From NCBI RefSeq assembly GCF_009865135.1, contig NZ_WWGH01000001.1, forward strand, positions 1,488,001 to 1,552,000: 64,000 bases of DNA, given 5' to 3'. The notes below the pieces were generated by a model. It was given only the letters and a program-made list of their open reading frames with translations. It had not been told where the DNA came from and did no database searches. The position numbers were made by a program, and so were the translations under genes. Below are positions 42,525 through 51,836 of the stretch, in pieces (the first letter of the stretch is position 1; every line of letters starts with the position of its first letter). The stretch comes from Streptomyces sp. SID8374 (GTDB lineage: Bacteria; Actinomycetota; Actinomycetes; Streptomycetales; Streptomycetaceae).

Positions 42525-42565
42525 ACGAGAGGGGCGTCCCGCACGGTGCGGGACGCCCCTCTCGT
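42525..42565. terminator. Bidirectional terminator (20-bp perfect stem)
   Basis: The arms 42525-42544 and 42546-42565 are perfectly complementary (ACGAGAGGGGCGTCCC... pattern), around a minimal loop. It lies between the stop of the 59-residue gene (42500, plus) and the dnaE stop (42594, minus), so it can serve both convergent transcripts. Confidence 0.85.
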
Positions 42566-42593
42566 CTTCGTACGCCGTTCGAAGCCCCCGGGC

Positions 42594-45500
42594 TCAGCCG
42601 GCCAGGCAGGACGGGCCGAGCAGCACCTTCAGATCGCCGAAGAGGGCCGAGTCGGCCTTGACCCGGTGGCGGTCCAGGCGCAGGACGGTGGTCTTGCGGG
42701 GGCCTTGGAGCTTGATGCGCACCTCGGTGTCGCCCCGGTGGTGGCTGAGCACCTCGCCGAGCCGGGTGACCATCGGCGGGGTGATCTTCACGGTGGGGAT
42801 GGTGAGGACGACGGGCGCGTTGGTCCCGGCGTTGGAGATGTCGGGGACCTGCATCTCCATGGCGACCAGCCGGGGCACGTCCTCGCGCTTGTCGAGGCGG
42901 CCCTTGACGAAGACGACGGTGTCCTCGACGAGCTGGGTGGAGACCAGCTGGTAGGTGGCGGGGAAGAACATGCACTCGATGGAGCCCGCCAGGTCCTCCA
43001 CGGTGGCGATGGCCCAGGCGTTGCCCTGCTTGGTCATCTTGCGCTGGAGGCCGGAGATGATGCCGCCGACGGTGACGATCGATCCGTCGCTGTAGTCGCC
43101 GCCCATGAGCTGGGAGATCGAGGCGTCGGCCTTGTCGGAGAGCACGTGCTCCAGGCCGAAGAGCGGGTGGTCGGAGACGTACAGGCCGAGCATCTCCCGC
43201 TCCTGGGCGAGCAGGTAGGACTTCTCCCACTCGACGTCGGAGAACTCCACGTCCAGCCCGAAGCCCGGCTCGTCGCTCTCCTCCTCGCCCATCCCGCCGA
43301 AGAGGTCGAACTGCCCCTCGGCCTCCTTGCGCTTGACCTGCACCACGTTGTCGATCATCGGCTCGTGGTGGGCGACGAGGCCCTTGCGGGTGTGGCCCAT
43401 CTCGTCGAAGGCGCCGGCCTTGATCAGCGATTCGACGGTGCGCTTGTTGCAGACGACCGCCTCGACCTTGTCGAGGAAGTCGGGGAAGGAGCTGTACTTC
43501 CCCTTGGCCTTGCGGGAGCGGATGATCGAGTCCACGACGTTCTGGCCGACGTTGCGGATGGCGGTCAGGCCGAAGAGGATCACGTCGTCGCCCTGGGCGG
43601 CGAAGTTGGACAGCGACTCGTTGACGTTGGGCGGCAGCACCTTGATGCCCATGCGGCGGCACTCGTTGAGGTAGACCGCGGACTTGTCCTTGTCGTCCTT
43701 GACCGAGGTCAGCAGGGCGGCCATGTACTCGGCGGGGTAGTTCGCCTTGAGGTAGGCGGTCCAGTAGGTGACCAGGCCGTACGCCGAGGAGTGCGCCTTG
43801 TTGAACGCGTACCCGGCGAACGGGACCAGGACGTCCCACAGGGCCTTGATCGCCGCGTCGGAGAAGCCCTTCTCCTTGGCGCCCTTCTCGAAGAGGACGA
43901 AGTTCTTCGCCAGCTCCTCGGGCTTCTTCTTGCCCATCACGCGGCGCAGGATGTCGGCCTCGCCGAGCGAGTACCCGGCGACGATCTGGGCGGCCTTCTG
44001 GACCTGCTCCTGGTAGACGATCAGGCCGTAGGTGAGGCCGAGGACCTCCTTGAGGGGCTCCTCCAGCTCCGGGTGGATCGGGGTGATCTCCTGGCGGCCG
44101 TTCTTGCGCTCCGCGTAGTTCGTGTGCGAGTTCATGCCCATCGGGCCCGGCCGGTAGAGGGCCGAGACGGCGGAGATGTCCTCGAAGTTGTCGGGCTGCA
44201 TCTGGCGGAGCAGGGAACGCATGGGCCCGCCGTCGAACTGGAAGACGCCGAGCGTGTCACCGCGGCAGAGCAGTTCGTACGTCTTGGGGTCGTCCAGCGG
44301 CAGGGCGAGCATCTCCAGGTCGATGCCCTTGTTGGACTTCACCATCTTGATGGCGTCGTCCATGATCGTCAGGTTGCGCAGGCCGAGGAAGTCCATCTTC
44401 AGCAGGCCGAGCGACTCGCACTGCGGGTAGTCCCACTGCGTGATGGTGACGCCGTCGGTGTGCCGGACCCAGACCGGTGCGTGGTCGACGATCGGCTCGC
44501 TGGACATGATGACGCCGGCGGCGTGCACGCCCATCTGCCTCACCAGGCCCTCGACACCCTTCGCGGTGTCGATGACCTTCTTGACGTCCGGCTCGCTCTC
44601 GTACATCCCCCGGATCTCGCCCGCCTCGCTGTAGCGCGGGTGCTTGGGGTCGGTGATGCCGTTGAGGTCGATGCCCTTGCCGAGGACGTCGGCGGGCATC
44701 GCCTTGGTGAGGCGGTCGCCCATGGCGTACGGGTAGCCCAGCACCCGGGCCGAGTCCTTGATGGCGTTCTTCGCCTTGATCTTGCCGTACGTGCCGATCA
44801 TGGCGACCTTGTCGGCGCCGTACTTCTCGGTCACGTACCGGATCACCTCGACGCGCCTACGCTCGTCGAAGTCGATGTCGACATCGGGCATGGAGACGCG
44901 CTCGGGGTTGAGGAACCGCTCGAAGATCAGCCCGTGCTCGATCGGGTCGAGGTCGGTGATGCCCATCGCGTACGACACGATCGAACCGGCCGCCGAACCG
45001 CGGCCGGGGCCCACCGCGATGCCGTTGTTCTTGGCCCACATGATGAAGTCGGCGACGACCAGGAAGTACCCCGGGAACCCCATCTGGATGATGATGTCCA
45101 TCTCGTACTCGACCTGCTTCTGCCGGTCGTCGGGGACCCCGTTCGGGAAGCGGCGCTGCATGCCCCGGCGCACTTCCTCCTGGAACCAGGTGATCTCCGT
45201 GAAGCCGTCCGGGATCTCGAACTTCGGCATGAGGTTCTTCGCCTCGAACATGCCGGTGGTGTCGATCTGCTGGGCGACCAGCAGGGTGTTGGCGCACCCC
45301 TGCTGCCAGGCGTCGGAGGAGTCGACGGCGTACATCTCGTCCGTCGTCTTCAGGTAGTAGCCGGTGCCGTCGAAGCGGAAGCGGTCCGGGTCGGAGAGGT
45401 TCTTGCCGGTCTGGATGCAGAGCAGGGCGTCGTGGGCGGTGGCCTCGTGCGCGTACGTGTAGTGGGAGTCGTTGGTGACCAGCGGCGGGATGTCCAGCTT

Positions 45501-46133
45501 CTTGCCGATCTCCAGCAGCCCGTCGCGGACCCGGCGTTCGATCTCGATGCCGTGGTCCATCAGCTCCAGGAAGTACCGGCCCTCGCCGAAGATGTCCTTG
45601 TAGTCGGAGGCCGCCTGCACCGCCTCGTCGAACTGGCCGAGCCGCAGCCGGGTCTGCACCTCGCCGGAGGGGCAGCCGGTGGAGGCGATGAGCCCCTCGG
45701 ACCACTGGGAGATGGTCTCCTTGTCCATCCGGGGCCACTTCTGGAGCCAGCCCTCGGCGTACGCGTCGGAGGAGAGCCGGAAGAGGTTGTGCAGCCCGGT
45801 CTTGTTCGCCGCCCAGATCGTCTTGTGGGTGTACCCACCGGATCCGGACACATCGTCACGCTTCTGGTGCGGCTGTCCCCACTGCACCTTGCGCTTGTGT
45901 TTACGCGACTCGGGGGCGACGTACGCCTCGATGCCGATGATCGGTGTGACGCCCGCCTTGGTCGCCGAGTGGAAGAAGTCGTAGGCCCCGTGCAGGTTGC
46001 CGTGGTCGGTCATCGCGATGTGCGACATGCCCATCTCGTTGCACGCCTCGAACATGTCCTTGAGCCGCGCCGCACCGTCCAGCAGCGAGTACTGGGTGTG
46101 AACGTGCAGGTGCGTGAAGGGCGGCTTGGTCAC
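42594..46133 (-). CDS. dnaE: DNA polymerase III alpha subunit
   Basis: A 1179-residue replicative polymerase (DnaE1 type). The PHP domain begins with FTHLHVHTQYSLLDG at ~6-20 with further His/Asp residues (MTDHGN at 41, DSHYTYAHE at ~222), so the metal-dependent proofreading-type PHP site looks intact. The polymerase core has GPGRGSAAGS at ~375 and the catalytic acids in MPDVDIDFDERR (Asp417, Asp419). An internal QFDLF clamp-binding motif lies near residue 945, and an OB-fold region (GSIVTVGGIISGL) follows. ATG 46133 begins MTKPPFTH. It is monocistronic and divergent from the DUF2252 gene. Confidence 0.98.
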   Translation of the reverse strand: MTKPPFTHLHVHTQYSLLDGAARLKDMFEACNEMGMSHIAMTDHGNLHGAYDFFHSATKAGVTPIIGIEAYVAPESRKHKRKVQWGQPHQKRDDVSGSGGYTHKTIWAANKTGLHNLFRLSSDAYAEGWLQKWPRMDKETISQWSEGLIASTGCPSGEVQTRLRLGQFDEAVQAASDYKDIFGEGRYFLELMDHGIEIERRVRDGLLEIGKKLDIPPLVTNDSHYTYAHEATAHDALLCIQTGKNLSDPDRFRFDGTGYYLKTTDEMYAVDSSDAWQQGCANTLLVAQQIDTTGMFEAKNLMPKFEIPDGFTEITWFQEEVRRGMQRRFPNGVPDDRQKQVEYEMDIIIQMGFPGYFLVVADFIMWAKNNGIAVGPGRGSAAGSIVSYAMGITDLDPIEHGLIFERFLNPERVSMPDVDIDFDERRRVEVIRYVTEKYGADKVAMIGTYGKIKAKNAIKDSARVLGYPYAMGDRLTKAMPADVLGKGIDLNGITDPKHPRYSEAGEIRGMYESEPDVKKVIDTAKGVEGLVRQMGVHAAGVIMSSEPIVDHAPVWVRHTDGVTITQWDYPQCESLGLLKMDFLGLRNLTIMDDAIKMVKSNKGIDLEMLALPLDDPKTYELLCRGDTLGVFQFDGGPMRSLLRQMQPDNFEDISAVSALYRPGPMGMNSHTNYAERKNGRQEITPIHPELEEPLKEVLGLTYGLIVYQEQVQKAAQIVAGYSLGEADILRRVMGKKKPEELAKNFVLFEKGAKEKGFSDAAIKALWDVLVPFAGYAFNKAHSSAYGLVTYWTAYLKANYPAEYMAALLTSVKDDKDKSAVYLNECRRMGIKVLPPNVNESLSNFAAQGDDVILFGLTAIRNVGQNVVDSIIRSRKAKGKYSSFPDFLDKVEAVVCNKRTVESLIKAGAFDEMGHTRKGLVAHHEPMIDNVVQVKRKEAEGQFDLFGGMGEEESDEPGFGLDVEFSDVEWEKSYLLAQEREMLGLYVSDHPLFGLEHVLSDKADASISQLMGGDYSDGSIVTVGGIISGLQRKMTKQGNAWAIATVEDLAGSIECMFFPATYQLVSTQLVEDTVVFVKGRLDKREDVPRLVAMEMQVPDISNAGTNAPVVLTIPTVKITPPMVTRLGEVLSHHRGDTEVRIKLQGPRKTTVLRLDRHRVKADSALFGDLKVLLGPSCLAG

Positions 46134-46347
46134 GGCGTCGGGCCTCCGGGAAGTCGGGCGATGACGGACGGGGGGACAGCGTGGAAGTCTACGACGTGAC
46201 GGACCCGGACGGCGGGCACTACCCGCGATCGCCGAGCGTTGGAGAGGGCGGGACGGGCGTCCGTTTTGTCATGCACTCAGTCACGCTCGCAGTGGGGCGG
46301 ACCCGGTCCCGGCCAGCCACGCCAACGACAGCAGGAGGCAGCAAGAA

Positions 46348-47673
46348 ATGTCGGAAACGCAGACCGGCGCAGCGCAGCGCGGGGAGCAGATTCTCGCCGT
46401 TTTCGACACCGCCTTCGGGGAGCTGCTGGCCGCCGATCCGGCCGCCTTCCGGGTCAAGTTCCGCAAGATGGCGGGCTCGGCCTTCGCCTTCTACCGGGGC
46501 ACGGCCTGCCTGTTCTACAGCGACCTGGAGCGGGAGCAGCGCGGCGGCCCGTATCTGGACGAGCGCACGGGCCGGGTCTGGATCCACGGTGATCTGCACG
46601 CGGAGAATTTCGGCACCTACATGGACGCCAACGGCCGCCTCGTCTTCAACGTCAACGACTTCGACGAGGCGTACGTGGGCCCCTTCACCTGGGACCTGAA
46701 GCGGTTCGCCGCCTCCGTGGCGCTCATCGGGTACGCCAAGGCGCTGGCCGACGAGCAGATCACCGACCTGGTCCGGGTCTTCGCCGCCGCCTACCGGGAG
46801 CGGATCCACGCGCTGGCGACGGGCGCGAAGAACGACGAGGTGCCGCCCTTCACGCTGGACACCGCCGAGGGGCCGCTGCTGGACGCGCTGCGCGCCGCCC
46901 GCTCGCTGACCCGCTTCTCGCTGCTGGACTCGATGACGGTGATCCGGGACTTCGAGCGCCGCTTCGCGGACGGCGGCGGCGCGATCGACCTGGACGCCGC
47001 TACGCGGTACAAGGTGCTGGCCGCGTTCGACGGCTATCTGGAGACGCTGCCGGAGTCGAGTCTGACCCGCCCCGACTCCTACCGGGTCAAGGACGTGGTG
47101 GGCCGCCGGGGCATCGGCATCGGATCGGCCGGGCTGCCCTCGTACAACATCCTCCTGGAGGGCAACAGCGACGCCCTGGAGAACGATGTGGTGATCTACC
47201 TCAAGCAGGCGCAGACCCCGGCGGTCTCGCACCACATCACGGACGCCGCCGTGCGGGACTACTTCCAGCACGAGGGTCACCGCACGGTGATCTCGCAGCG
47301 GGCGCTCCAGGCGCACGCTGACCCGTGGCTGGGCTGGACCGAGCTGGACGGGGCGGGCCAGCTGGTCGCCGAGGTGTCGCCGTACGCGGTCGATCTGGAC
47401 TGGTCCGAGATCGACGAGGTGGAGGAGATCGCGGCGGTCGTCGCCGATCTGGGCCGGGCGACGGCCACCATGCACGCGGCGGCGGACGACGAGAGCGGCC
47501 ACTCGCTGGTGCCCTTCTCCACGGAGCGGGCGATCGACGCGGCCATCGCGGCCGACGAGGAGGGGTTCGGCGAGCTGCTGGTCGACTTCGCCCACAGTTA
47601 CGGGGCCCGGGCCCGCGCGGACCACCAGATCTTCGTGGACCTCTTCCGCAACGGGAAGATCCCGGGCCTGTAG
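46348..47673 (+). CDS. DUF2252 family protein (kinase-like fold)
   Basis: A 441-residue protein of the DUF2252 family. It contains FYRGTACLFYSDL, the kinase-like catalytic segment WIHGDLHAENFGT (about 79-91) and NVNDFDEAYVGPF (about 102-114, DFDE acting like a DFG Asp), and SYNILLEG. This pattern is shared with aminoglycoside phosphotransferase-like kinases, so it may phosphorylate a small molecule; no substrate is known. ATG 46348 follows GGAGGCAGC. It is divergent from dnaE with a 214-base gap in which no other gene is seen. Confidence 0.8.
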   Translation: MSETQTGAAQRGEQILAVFDTAFGELLAADPAAFRVKFRKMAGSAFAFYRGTACLFYSDLEREQRGGPYLDERTGRVWIHGDLHAENFGTYMDANGRLVFNVNDFDEAYVGPFTWDLKRFAASVALIGYAKALADEQITDLVRVFAAAYRERIHALATGAKNDEVPPFTLDTAEGPLLDALRAARSLTRFSLLDSMTVIRDFERRFADGGGAIDLDAATRYKVLAAFDGYLETLPESSLTRPDSYRVKDVVGRRGIGIGSAGLPSYNILLEGNSDALENDVVIYLKQAQTPAVSHHITDAAVRDYFQHEGHRTVISQRALQAHADPWLGWTELDGAGQLVAEVSPYAVDLDWSEIDEVEEIAAVVADLGRATATMHAAADDESGHSLVPFSTERAIDAAIAADEEGFGELLVDFAHSYGARARADHQIFVDLFRNGKIPGL

Positions 47674-47736
47674 GCCCGCCCGGATCCGGCCGTGCTGTGA
47701 CTCTCAGCTTCTTTTAAGGTCCGCTTACCTCCGCAC

Positions 47737-48486
47737 ATGACACACTTTCCGGCGATGGACATCTCAGGTACGCAGCTCAGGGTGGTGCGCGCGGCGCTTT
47801 TCGCCGCGCTCGTCGTCACCCTGTCCACGGCGTCCCATGTGCTGCTCTCCGGGGTCCCGCTGCCGCTGACCGCCGTCGCGCTCCTCGCGGCGGCCGTCTT
47901 CGCCGTGGCGTACGCCCTGGCCGGCCGGGAGCGCGGCTTCGGCGCCATCGCGGGGCTCCTGGTCCCGCTGGAGCTGGCGGCCGACACGCTCTTCACCACC
48001 GGCCAGCACCTCTGTTACGGGGCGGCCGGCGGGCCCATCGCGGGTCCCCTGCGCTCGGTCGGCTTCGACGTGCTCTGCGGGGGCGGCGAGGTCGGGGCGA
48101 GGGGGGCGCACCTCGCGGGCGTCGGCACGGTGGGCACCCCGCTGGCCGGGGTGACCGGTGCGGGCGACCGCGCGGCGGCCCTGCTGGCGCAGCCCGGTCC
48201 GGCCGTGCCGTGGCTGCTGCTCGCCGCCCATGTGGCCCTCGGGCTGCTCGCGGCCGCCTGGCTGCGGCGCGGAGAGGCGGCGCTGGCGGGGCTGCTGCGC
48301 ACGGCGGCCCTGGTGGCGTTCCGGCCGCTGCTCACCGCGGTCGCCGTGGTGCGCGGGACGATCCGGTCCGCCGCCCGTCTCCCCCGCGCCGCCGGGCGCG
48401 TGCTCCCGCTCTCCCCGGCCCGCTTCCTCGTGCACTCCGTGGGACGGAGGGGGCCGCCGCTCACCGCGTACGCCGCCGCTGCCTGA
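47737..48486 (+). CDS. Polytopic membrane protein of unknown function
   Basis: A 249-residue protein (ATG 47737; ATG 47755 equally possible) with four to five hydrophobic segments: LRVVRAALFAALVVTLSTASHVLL, PLPLTAVALLAAAVFAVAYALAG, GFGAIAGLLVPLELAA and VPWLLLAAHVALGLLAAAW. A His (HVLLS) and a Cys (HLCYG) stand out. The basic C-terminal tail is rich in Arg/Pro. It lies 65 bases before the DsbA-like gene and in the same direction. Partnership in metal or redox transport is only a guess. Confidence 0.65.
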   Translation: MTHFPAMDISGTQLRVVRAALFAALVVTLSTASHVLLSGVPLPLTAVALLAAAVFAVAYALAGRERGFGAIAGLLVPLELAADTLFTTGQHLCYGAAGGPIAGPLRSVGFDVLCGGGEVGARGAHLAGVGTVGTPLAGVTGAGDRAAALLAQPGPAVPWLLLAAHVALGLLAAAWLRRGEAALAGLLRTAALVAFRPLLTAVAVVRGTIRSAARLPRAAGRVLPLSPARFLVHSVGRRGPPLTAYAAAA

Positions 48487-48551
48487 GGGCAGGACGGCCG
48501 GACGCCGAGCAGCACCCTTCCACTCCCCACACATGCACGGAGAACACCACC

Positions 48552-49367
48552 ATGAGCAAGCGCAACACCCAGCAGAACAAGGCAGCGGCCCGTGAGCGGC
48601 TGCGCGCCGAGCGCGAGCGTCAGGCCAAGAAGGACCGCACCCGCAAGCAGCTGATCGTGGCCGTCTCGGTCGTCGCGGCCCTCGCCGTCGTCGGCGGCAT
48701 CAGCTACGGCGTGATGCAGCTGAACAAGCCGGACGCCTGGGAGGCGGCCGCCGACGCGAAGAACGTCACCGCGCCGAAGAACACCTCGGGCGAGGACGGC
48801 ACCACGGTGGTGATCGGCAAGTCCGACGCCAAGAAGACCCTGGAGCTGTACGAGGACTCCCGCTGCCCGGTCTGCGCCACGTTCGAGCAGGGCGTCGGCG
48901 AGACCCTCGCGAAGGATGTCGAGGCCGGCAAGTACAAGGTCAAGTACGTCGGTGCGACCTTCATCGACAACACCGACAACGGTGAGGGCTCCAAGAACGC
49001 CCTGAGCGCGCTGGGCGCCGCGCTGAACGTGAGCCCCGAGGCGTTCCTGGACTACAAGGCCGCGCTGTACTCCGCGAAGTACCACCCGCAGGAGAGCGAG
49101 GACAAGTTCGCCAAGGACAGCTACCTCATCGAGGTCGCCGACTCGGTGGACGCCCTGAAGGGGAACAAGGCCTTCCAGAAGGACGTCGAGGACGGTACGT
49201 ACGACGCCTGGGCGATGAAGATGTCCGCCGCGTTCAACAAGAGCGACGTCAAGGGCACGCCGACGCTGAAGATGGACGGCAAGAAGGTCACGGCCGAGGG
49301 CAGCGACAACGCCCCGATGACGGCGGCCGACTTCACTGCGGCGGTGGACAAGGCGCTGAAGGCGTAA
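48552..49367 (+). CDS. Membrane-anchored DsbA-like thioredoxin-fold protein (second copy)
   Basis: A 271-residue protein built like the one at 12420-13247: a basic N-terminus (MSKRNTQQNKAAARERLRAER), one membrane helix (about 33-54, LIVAVSVVAALAVVGGISYGV), then a DsbA-type domain with CPVC in SRCPVCATF near residue 107 and the cis-Pro motif GTPTLKMDG near the end. Expected to catalyse disulfide chemistry outside the membrane. GGAGAACACC precedes ATG 48552. It follows a membrane protein gene, possibly its redox or transport partner. Confidence 0.87.
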   Translation: MSKRNTQQNKAAARERLRAERERQAKKDRTRKQLIVAVSVVAALAVVGGISYGVMQLNKPDAWEAAADAKNVTAPKNTSGEDGTTVVIGKSDAKKTLELYEDSRCPVCATFEQGVGETLAKDVEAGKYKVKYVGATFIDNTDNGEGSKNALSALGAALNVSPEAFLDYKAALYSAKYHPQESEDKFAKDSYLIEVADSVDALKGNKAFQKDVEDGTYDAWAMKMSAAFNKSDVKGTPTLKMDGKKVTAEGSDNAPMTAADFTAAVDKALKA

Positions 49368-49483
49368 GGCCTCGGAGGCTGCCGGGCGGCGCGACCGGGT
49401 CCGGGCGGTTCCCGGCCGTCCGTCCGGCCCTCTCCGGGTGCTCCCCCGGCCGGCGGGCCACCTCCCGGCGACCGTTTCCCGAC

Positions 49484-49514
49484 GGGCGGGCGAACTTCCT
49501 CTGTTCGCCCGCCC
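49484..49514. promoter_or_regulatory. 12-bp perfect inverted repeat upstream of phoD
   Basis: GGGCGGGCGAAC at 49484-49495 pairs perfectly with 49503-49514 around a 7-base loop. It lies ~33-63 bases upstream of the PhoD GTG. GTTCGCCCGCCCGTTCGC within it has two GTTCGC half-sites 12 bases apart, faintly like PhoP repeats. It could be an operator, or the terminator of the DsbA-like gene, ~120 bases after its stop. Confidence 0.4.
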
Positions 49515-49532
49515 GTTCGCTGTACGCGCCAG

Positions 49533-49538
49533 TAGGGT
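49533..49538 (+). promoter_or_regulatory. Possible -10 element TAGGGT for phoD
   Basis: TAGGGT resembles the Streptomyces -10 consensus and lies just 8 bases before GTG 49547, implying a leaderless or near-leaderless transcript. No good -35 is seen at normal distance; activation from the upstream repeat would be needed. Confidence 0.3.
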
Positions 49539-49546
49539 GATCGGCC

Positions 49547-51214
49547 GTGACCAGTCGACACGTACCCTCGCCGAGCCGCCGCACGGTCGTCCGGGCCGCC
49601 GCCGCGACCGCCGCCGCCGTCCCCGTACTCTCCGCCGCGACCACCACCTCCGCCACCGCCGACTCCCAGGCGGCGGCCCCCGCCTTCCTCCACGGCGTCG
49701 CCTCCGGTGACCCGCTGCCCGACGGGGTCCTGCTGTGGACCCGCGTCACCCCTGAGCCCGGCGCGGAGCCCGGTTCGGGGCGCGGGGCGGATACGCCGGT
49801 GCGCTGGGAGATCGCGGAGGACCGGGAGTTCACCGCGATAGCCGCGAGCGGGACGACGCTCGCCTCGGCCGCCTCCGACCACACGGTGAAGGCCGACGTC
49901 CGCGGACTGCGGCCGGCCACCTCGTACCACTTCCGGTTCACGGCGGGCGGCGAGGGCGCCGAGGTCCGCTCCCCCGTCGGCCGTACCCGCACCGCGCCCG
50001 CCACCGGGGCGAGCGTGGCCGGCCTCCGCTTCGGTGTGGTGTCCTGCGCCAACTGGGAGGCGGGCTGGTTCTCCGCGTACCGCCATCTCGCCGCCCATAA
50101 CGACCTGGACGCGGTGCTGCACCTGGGCGACTACCTGTACGAGTACGCGACCGGCGGCTACCCGACCCAGGGCGCGGCCCTGCGCGAGCACCGGCCCGCC
50201 CACGAGATCCTGAACCTGGCCGACTACCGCCTCAGGCACGGCACCTACAAGACCGACACCGACCTCCAGGCGCTGCACGCCGCGCATCCGGTCATCGCGA
50301 TCTGGGACGACCACGAGTTCGCCAACGACGCCTGGTCGGGCGGGGCGCAGAACCACACCCCGGGGACGGAGGGGGTGTGGGAGCAGCGGGTGGCGGCGGC
50401 CAAGCAGGCGTACTTCGAGTGGATGCCGGTCCGCGCCTCCACCGAGGGGACGGTCTACCGGCGGCTGCGGTTCGGGCGGCTGGCCGACCTGCACCTGCTG
50501 GACCTGCGGAGCTTCCGTTCCCAGCAGGCGTCCATCGGCAACGGGGCGGTGGACGACCCGGAGCGGACGATCACCGGCCGGGCGCAGCTGGACTGGCTGA
50601 AGGCGGGTCTGGCCGGGTCGGACGCGGTGTGGAAGCTGGTGGGGACGTCGGTGATGATCTCGCCGGTCGCCTTCGGGGCCCTCCCCGCCCATCTGCTGGG
50701 GCCGCTCACCGGGCTGCTGGGGCTGCCGAAGGAGGGGCTGGCGGTGAGCGTCGACCAGTGGGACGGGTATACCGACGACCGCAAGGAGCTGATCGGGCAT
50801 CTGCGGGACCGGGGGATCACCGACACGGTGTTCCTGACCGGCGACGTGCACATGGCCTGGGCCAGTGAGGTGCCGGTGAAGGCGGCGACGTACCCGCTGT
50901 CGCCCTCGGCGGCGACAGAGTTCGTCGTCACGTCGGTGACCTCGGACAACCTGGACGACATCCTGCGGGTCGCGCCGCAGACCGTGTCGCTGGCCGCGGC
51001 GGCGGCCGTCCGCACCGCCAACCGCCATGTGAAGTGGGTGGACATGGACTCGCACGGCTACGGCGTCCTGGACGTCACCGCCGAGCGCTCGCAGATGGAC
51101 TACTACGTGCTCTCCGACAAGACGGCCAAGGACGCCGCGTCGGCCTGGTCCCGCTCCTACCGGACGCGCCGGGGCACGCAGCGGGTGGAGCGGGTGGACC
51201 GGCCGGTGCGCTGA
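49547..51214 (+). CDS. phoD: Alkaline phosphatase D (PhoD family), Tat-exported
   Basis: A 555-residue secreted phosphatase/phosphodiesterase. The twin-arginine signal is [11 protein letters not shown] at ~9-19 with a hydrophobic Ala-rich stretch and cleavage after about residue 40. An N-terminal Ig-like domain is followed by the metallophosphoesterase domain: [50 protein letters not shown]. These supply Fe/Ca ligands as in PhoD. The start is GTG 49547 and no Shine-Dalgarno is obvious. Likely induced by phosphate starvation. It is convergent with the hydrolase gene, whose stop is 6 bases away. Confidence 0.93.
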   Translation: MTSRHVPSPSRRTVVRAAAATAAAVPVLSAATTTSATADSQAAAPAFLHGVASGDPLPDGVLLWTRVTPEPGAEPGSGRGADTPVRWEIAEDREFTAIAASGTTLASAASDHTVKADVRGLRPATSYHFRFTAGGEGAEVRSPVGRTRTAPATGASVAGLRFGVVSCANWEAGWFSAYRHLAAHNDLDAVLHLGDYLYEYATGGYPTQGAALREHRPAHEILNLADYRLRHGTYKTDTDLQALHAAHPVIAIWDDHEFANDAWSGGAQNHTPGTEGVWEQRVAAAKQAYFEWMPVRASTEGTVYRRLRFGRLADLHLLDLRSFRSQQASIGNGAVDDPERTITGRAQLDWLKAGLAGSDAVWKLVGTSVMISPVAFGALPAHLLGPLTGLLGLPKEGLAVSVDQWDGYTDDRKELIGHLRDRGITDTVFLTGDVHMAWASEVPVKAATYPLSPSAATEFVVTSVTSDNLDDILRVAPQTVSLAAAAAVRTANRHVKWVDMDSHGYGVLDVTAERSQMDYYVLSDKTAKDAASAWSRSYRTRRGTQRVERVDRPVR

Positions 51215-51220
51215 GCCGCC

Positions 51221-51799
51221 CTACAGCGTGGCCAGGAAGCCGAGCGCTACTTTCCAGGTCTGCTCGGCGGCCGCCTGGTCGAAGTCGTGGAGATCGGGGT
51301 CGGTGAACAGGTGGCCGGCCCCGGGGTAGCGGTAGATCTCCACGTCCGCGCCGGTGCGCTGCATCTGGAGGTACCAGCTGTTCAGCCAGTCGTGGGACTC
51401 GAAGGGGTCCGGGTCCGCGACGTGCAGCTGGACGGGGAGCTCGTCCACCGTCGCGTTCTCGGCGATGTCCGAGGTGCCGTGGAAGAGCAGCAGCCCGCGC
51501 GCCTTCGCGTCGCCGAGCGCCAGGGTCTGCGCGGTCGCCGCCCCCAGGGAGAAACCGGCGTAGACGAGCCCCTGGTCGGAGTAGGGCGCGGCGGCCAGCA
51601 CGGCGCGCTTCAGCAGCTCCTCCTTGCCGACCTCCTCCTTGAAGGCCATGCCTTCCTCCACCGTGTCAAAGGTGTGCCCCTCGAACAGATCGGGCACGCG
51701 CACCTCGTGGCCGGCGTCCCTCAGACGTGCGGCCGCGGCGTGCACTGCGGGCGTGAGCCCGTAGGTCGAGTGGAAAAGCATGATGTTCATGAGGCCCAT
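51221..51799 (-). CDS. Dienelactone hydrolase-family protein
   Basis: A 192-residue alpha/beta hydrolase of the dienelactone hydrolase type. It has VPDLFEGHTFDTVEEGMAF near residue 36, the nucleophile elbow GFSLGA (Ser, where true dienelactone hydrolases often have Cys), Asp in HVADPDPFESHDW, and the catalytic His in GAGHLFTDPDL. The Ser suggests esterase-like rather than classical dienelactone chemistry. ATG 51799, or ATG 51790. It is divergent from the MscS gene with only 37 bases between starts, so promoters must overlap. Confidence 0.85.
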   Translation of the reverse strand: MGLMNIMLFHSTYGLTPAVHAAAARLRDAGHEVRVPDLFEGHTFDTVEEGMAFKEEVGKEELLKRAVLAAAPYSDQGLVYAGFSLGAATAQTLALGDAKARGLLLFHGTSDIAENATVDELPVQLHVADPDPFESHDWLNSWYLQMQRTGADVEIYRYPGAGHLFTDPDLHDFDQAAAEQTWKVALGFLATL

Positions 51800-51836
51800 G
51801 GTGCCAGTTGCGCCTCAATGCTTGGAGGACCGGACG

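Noticed and set aside
42546..46199. 1217-residue plus-strand frame over dnaE
   Set aside because: Antisense shadow of the well-supported dnaE gene.
47714..47732. Iron-box-like 19-mer before the membrane protein gene at 47737
   Set aside because: About 12 of 19 positions match the consensus as I recall it, below a credible level, and the downstream genes have no iron-linked function.
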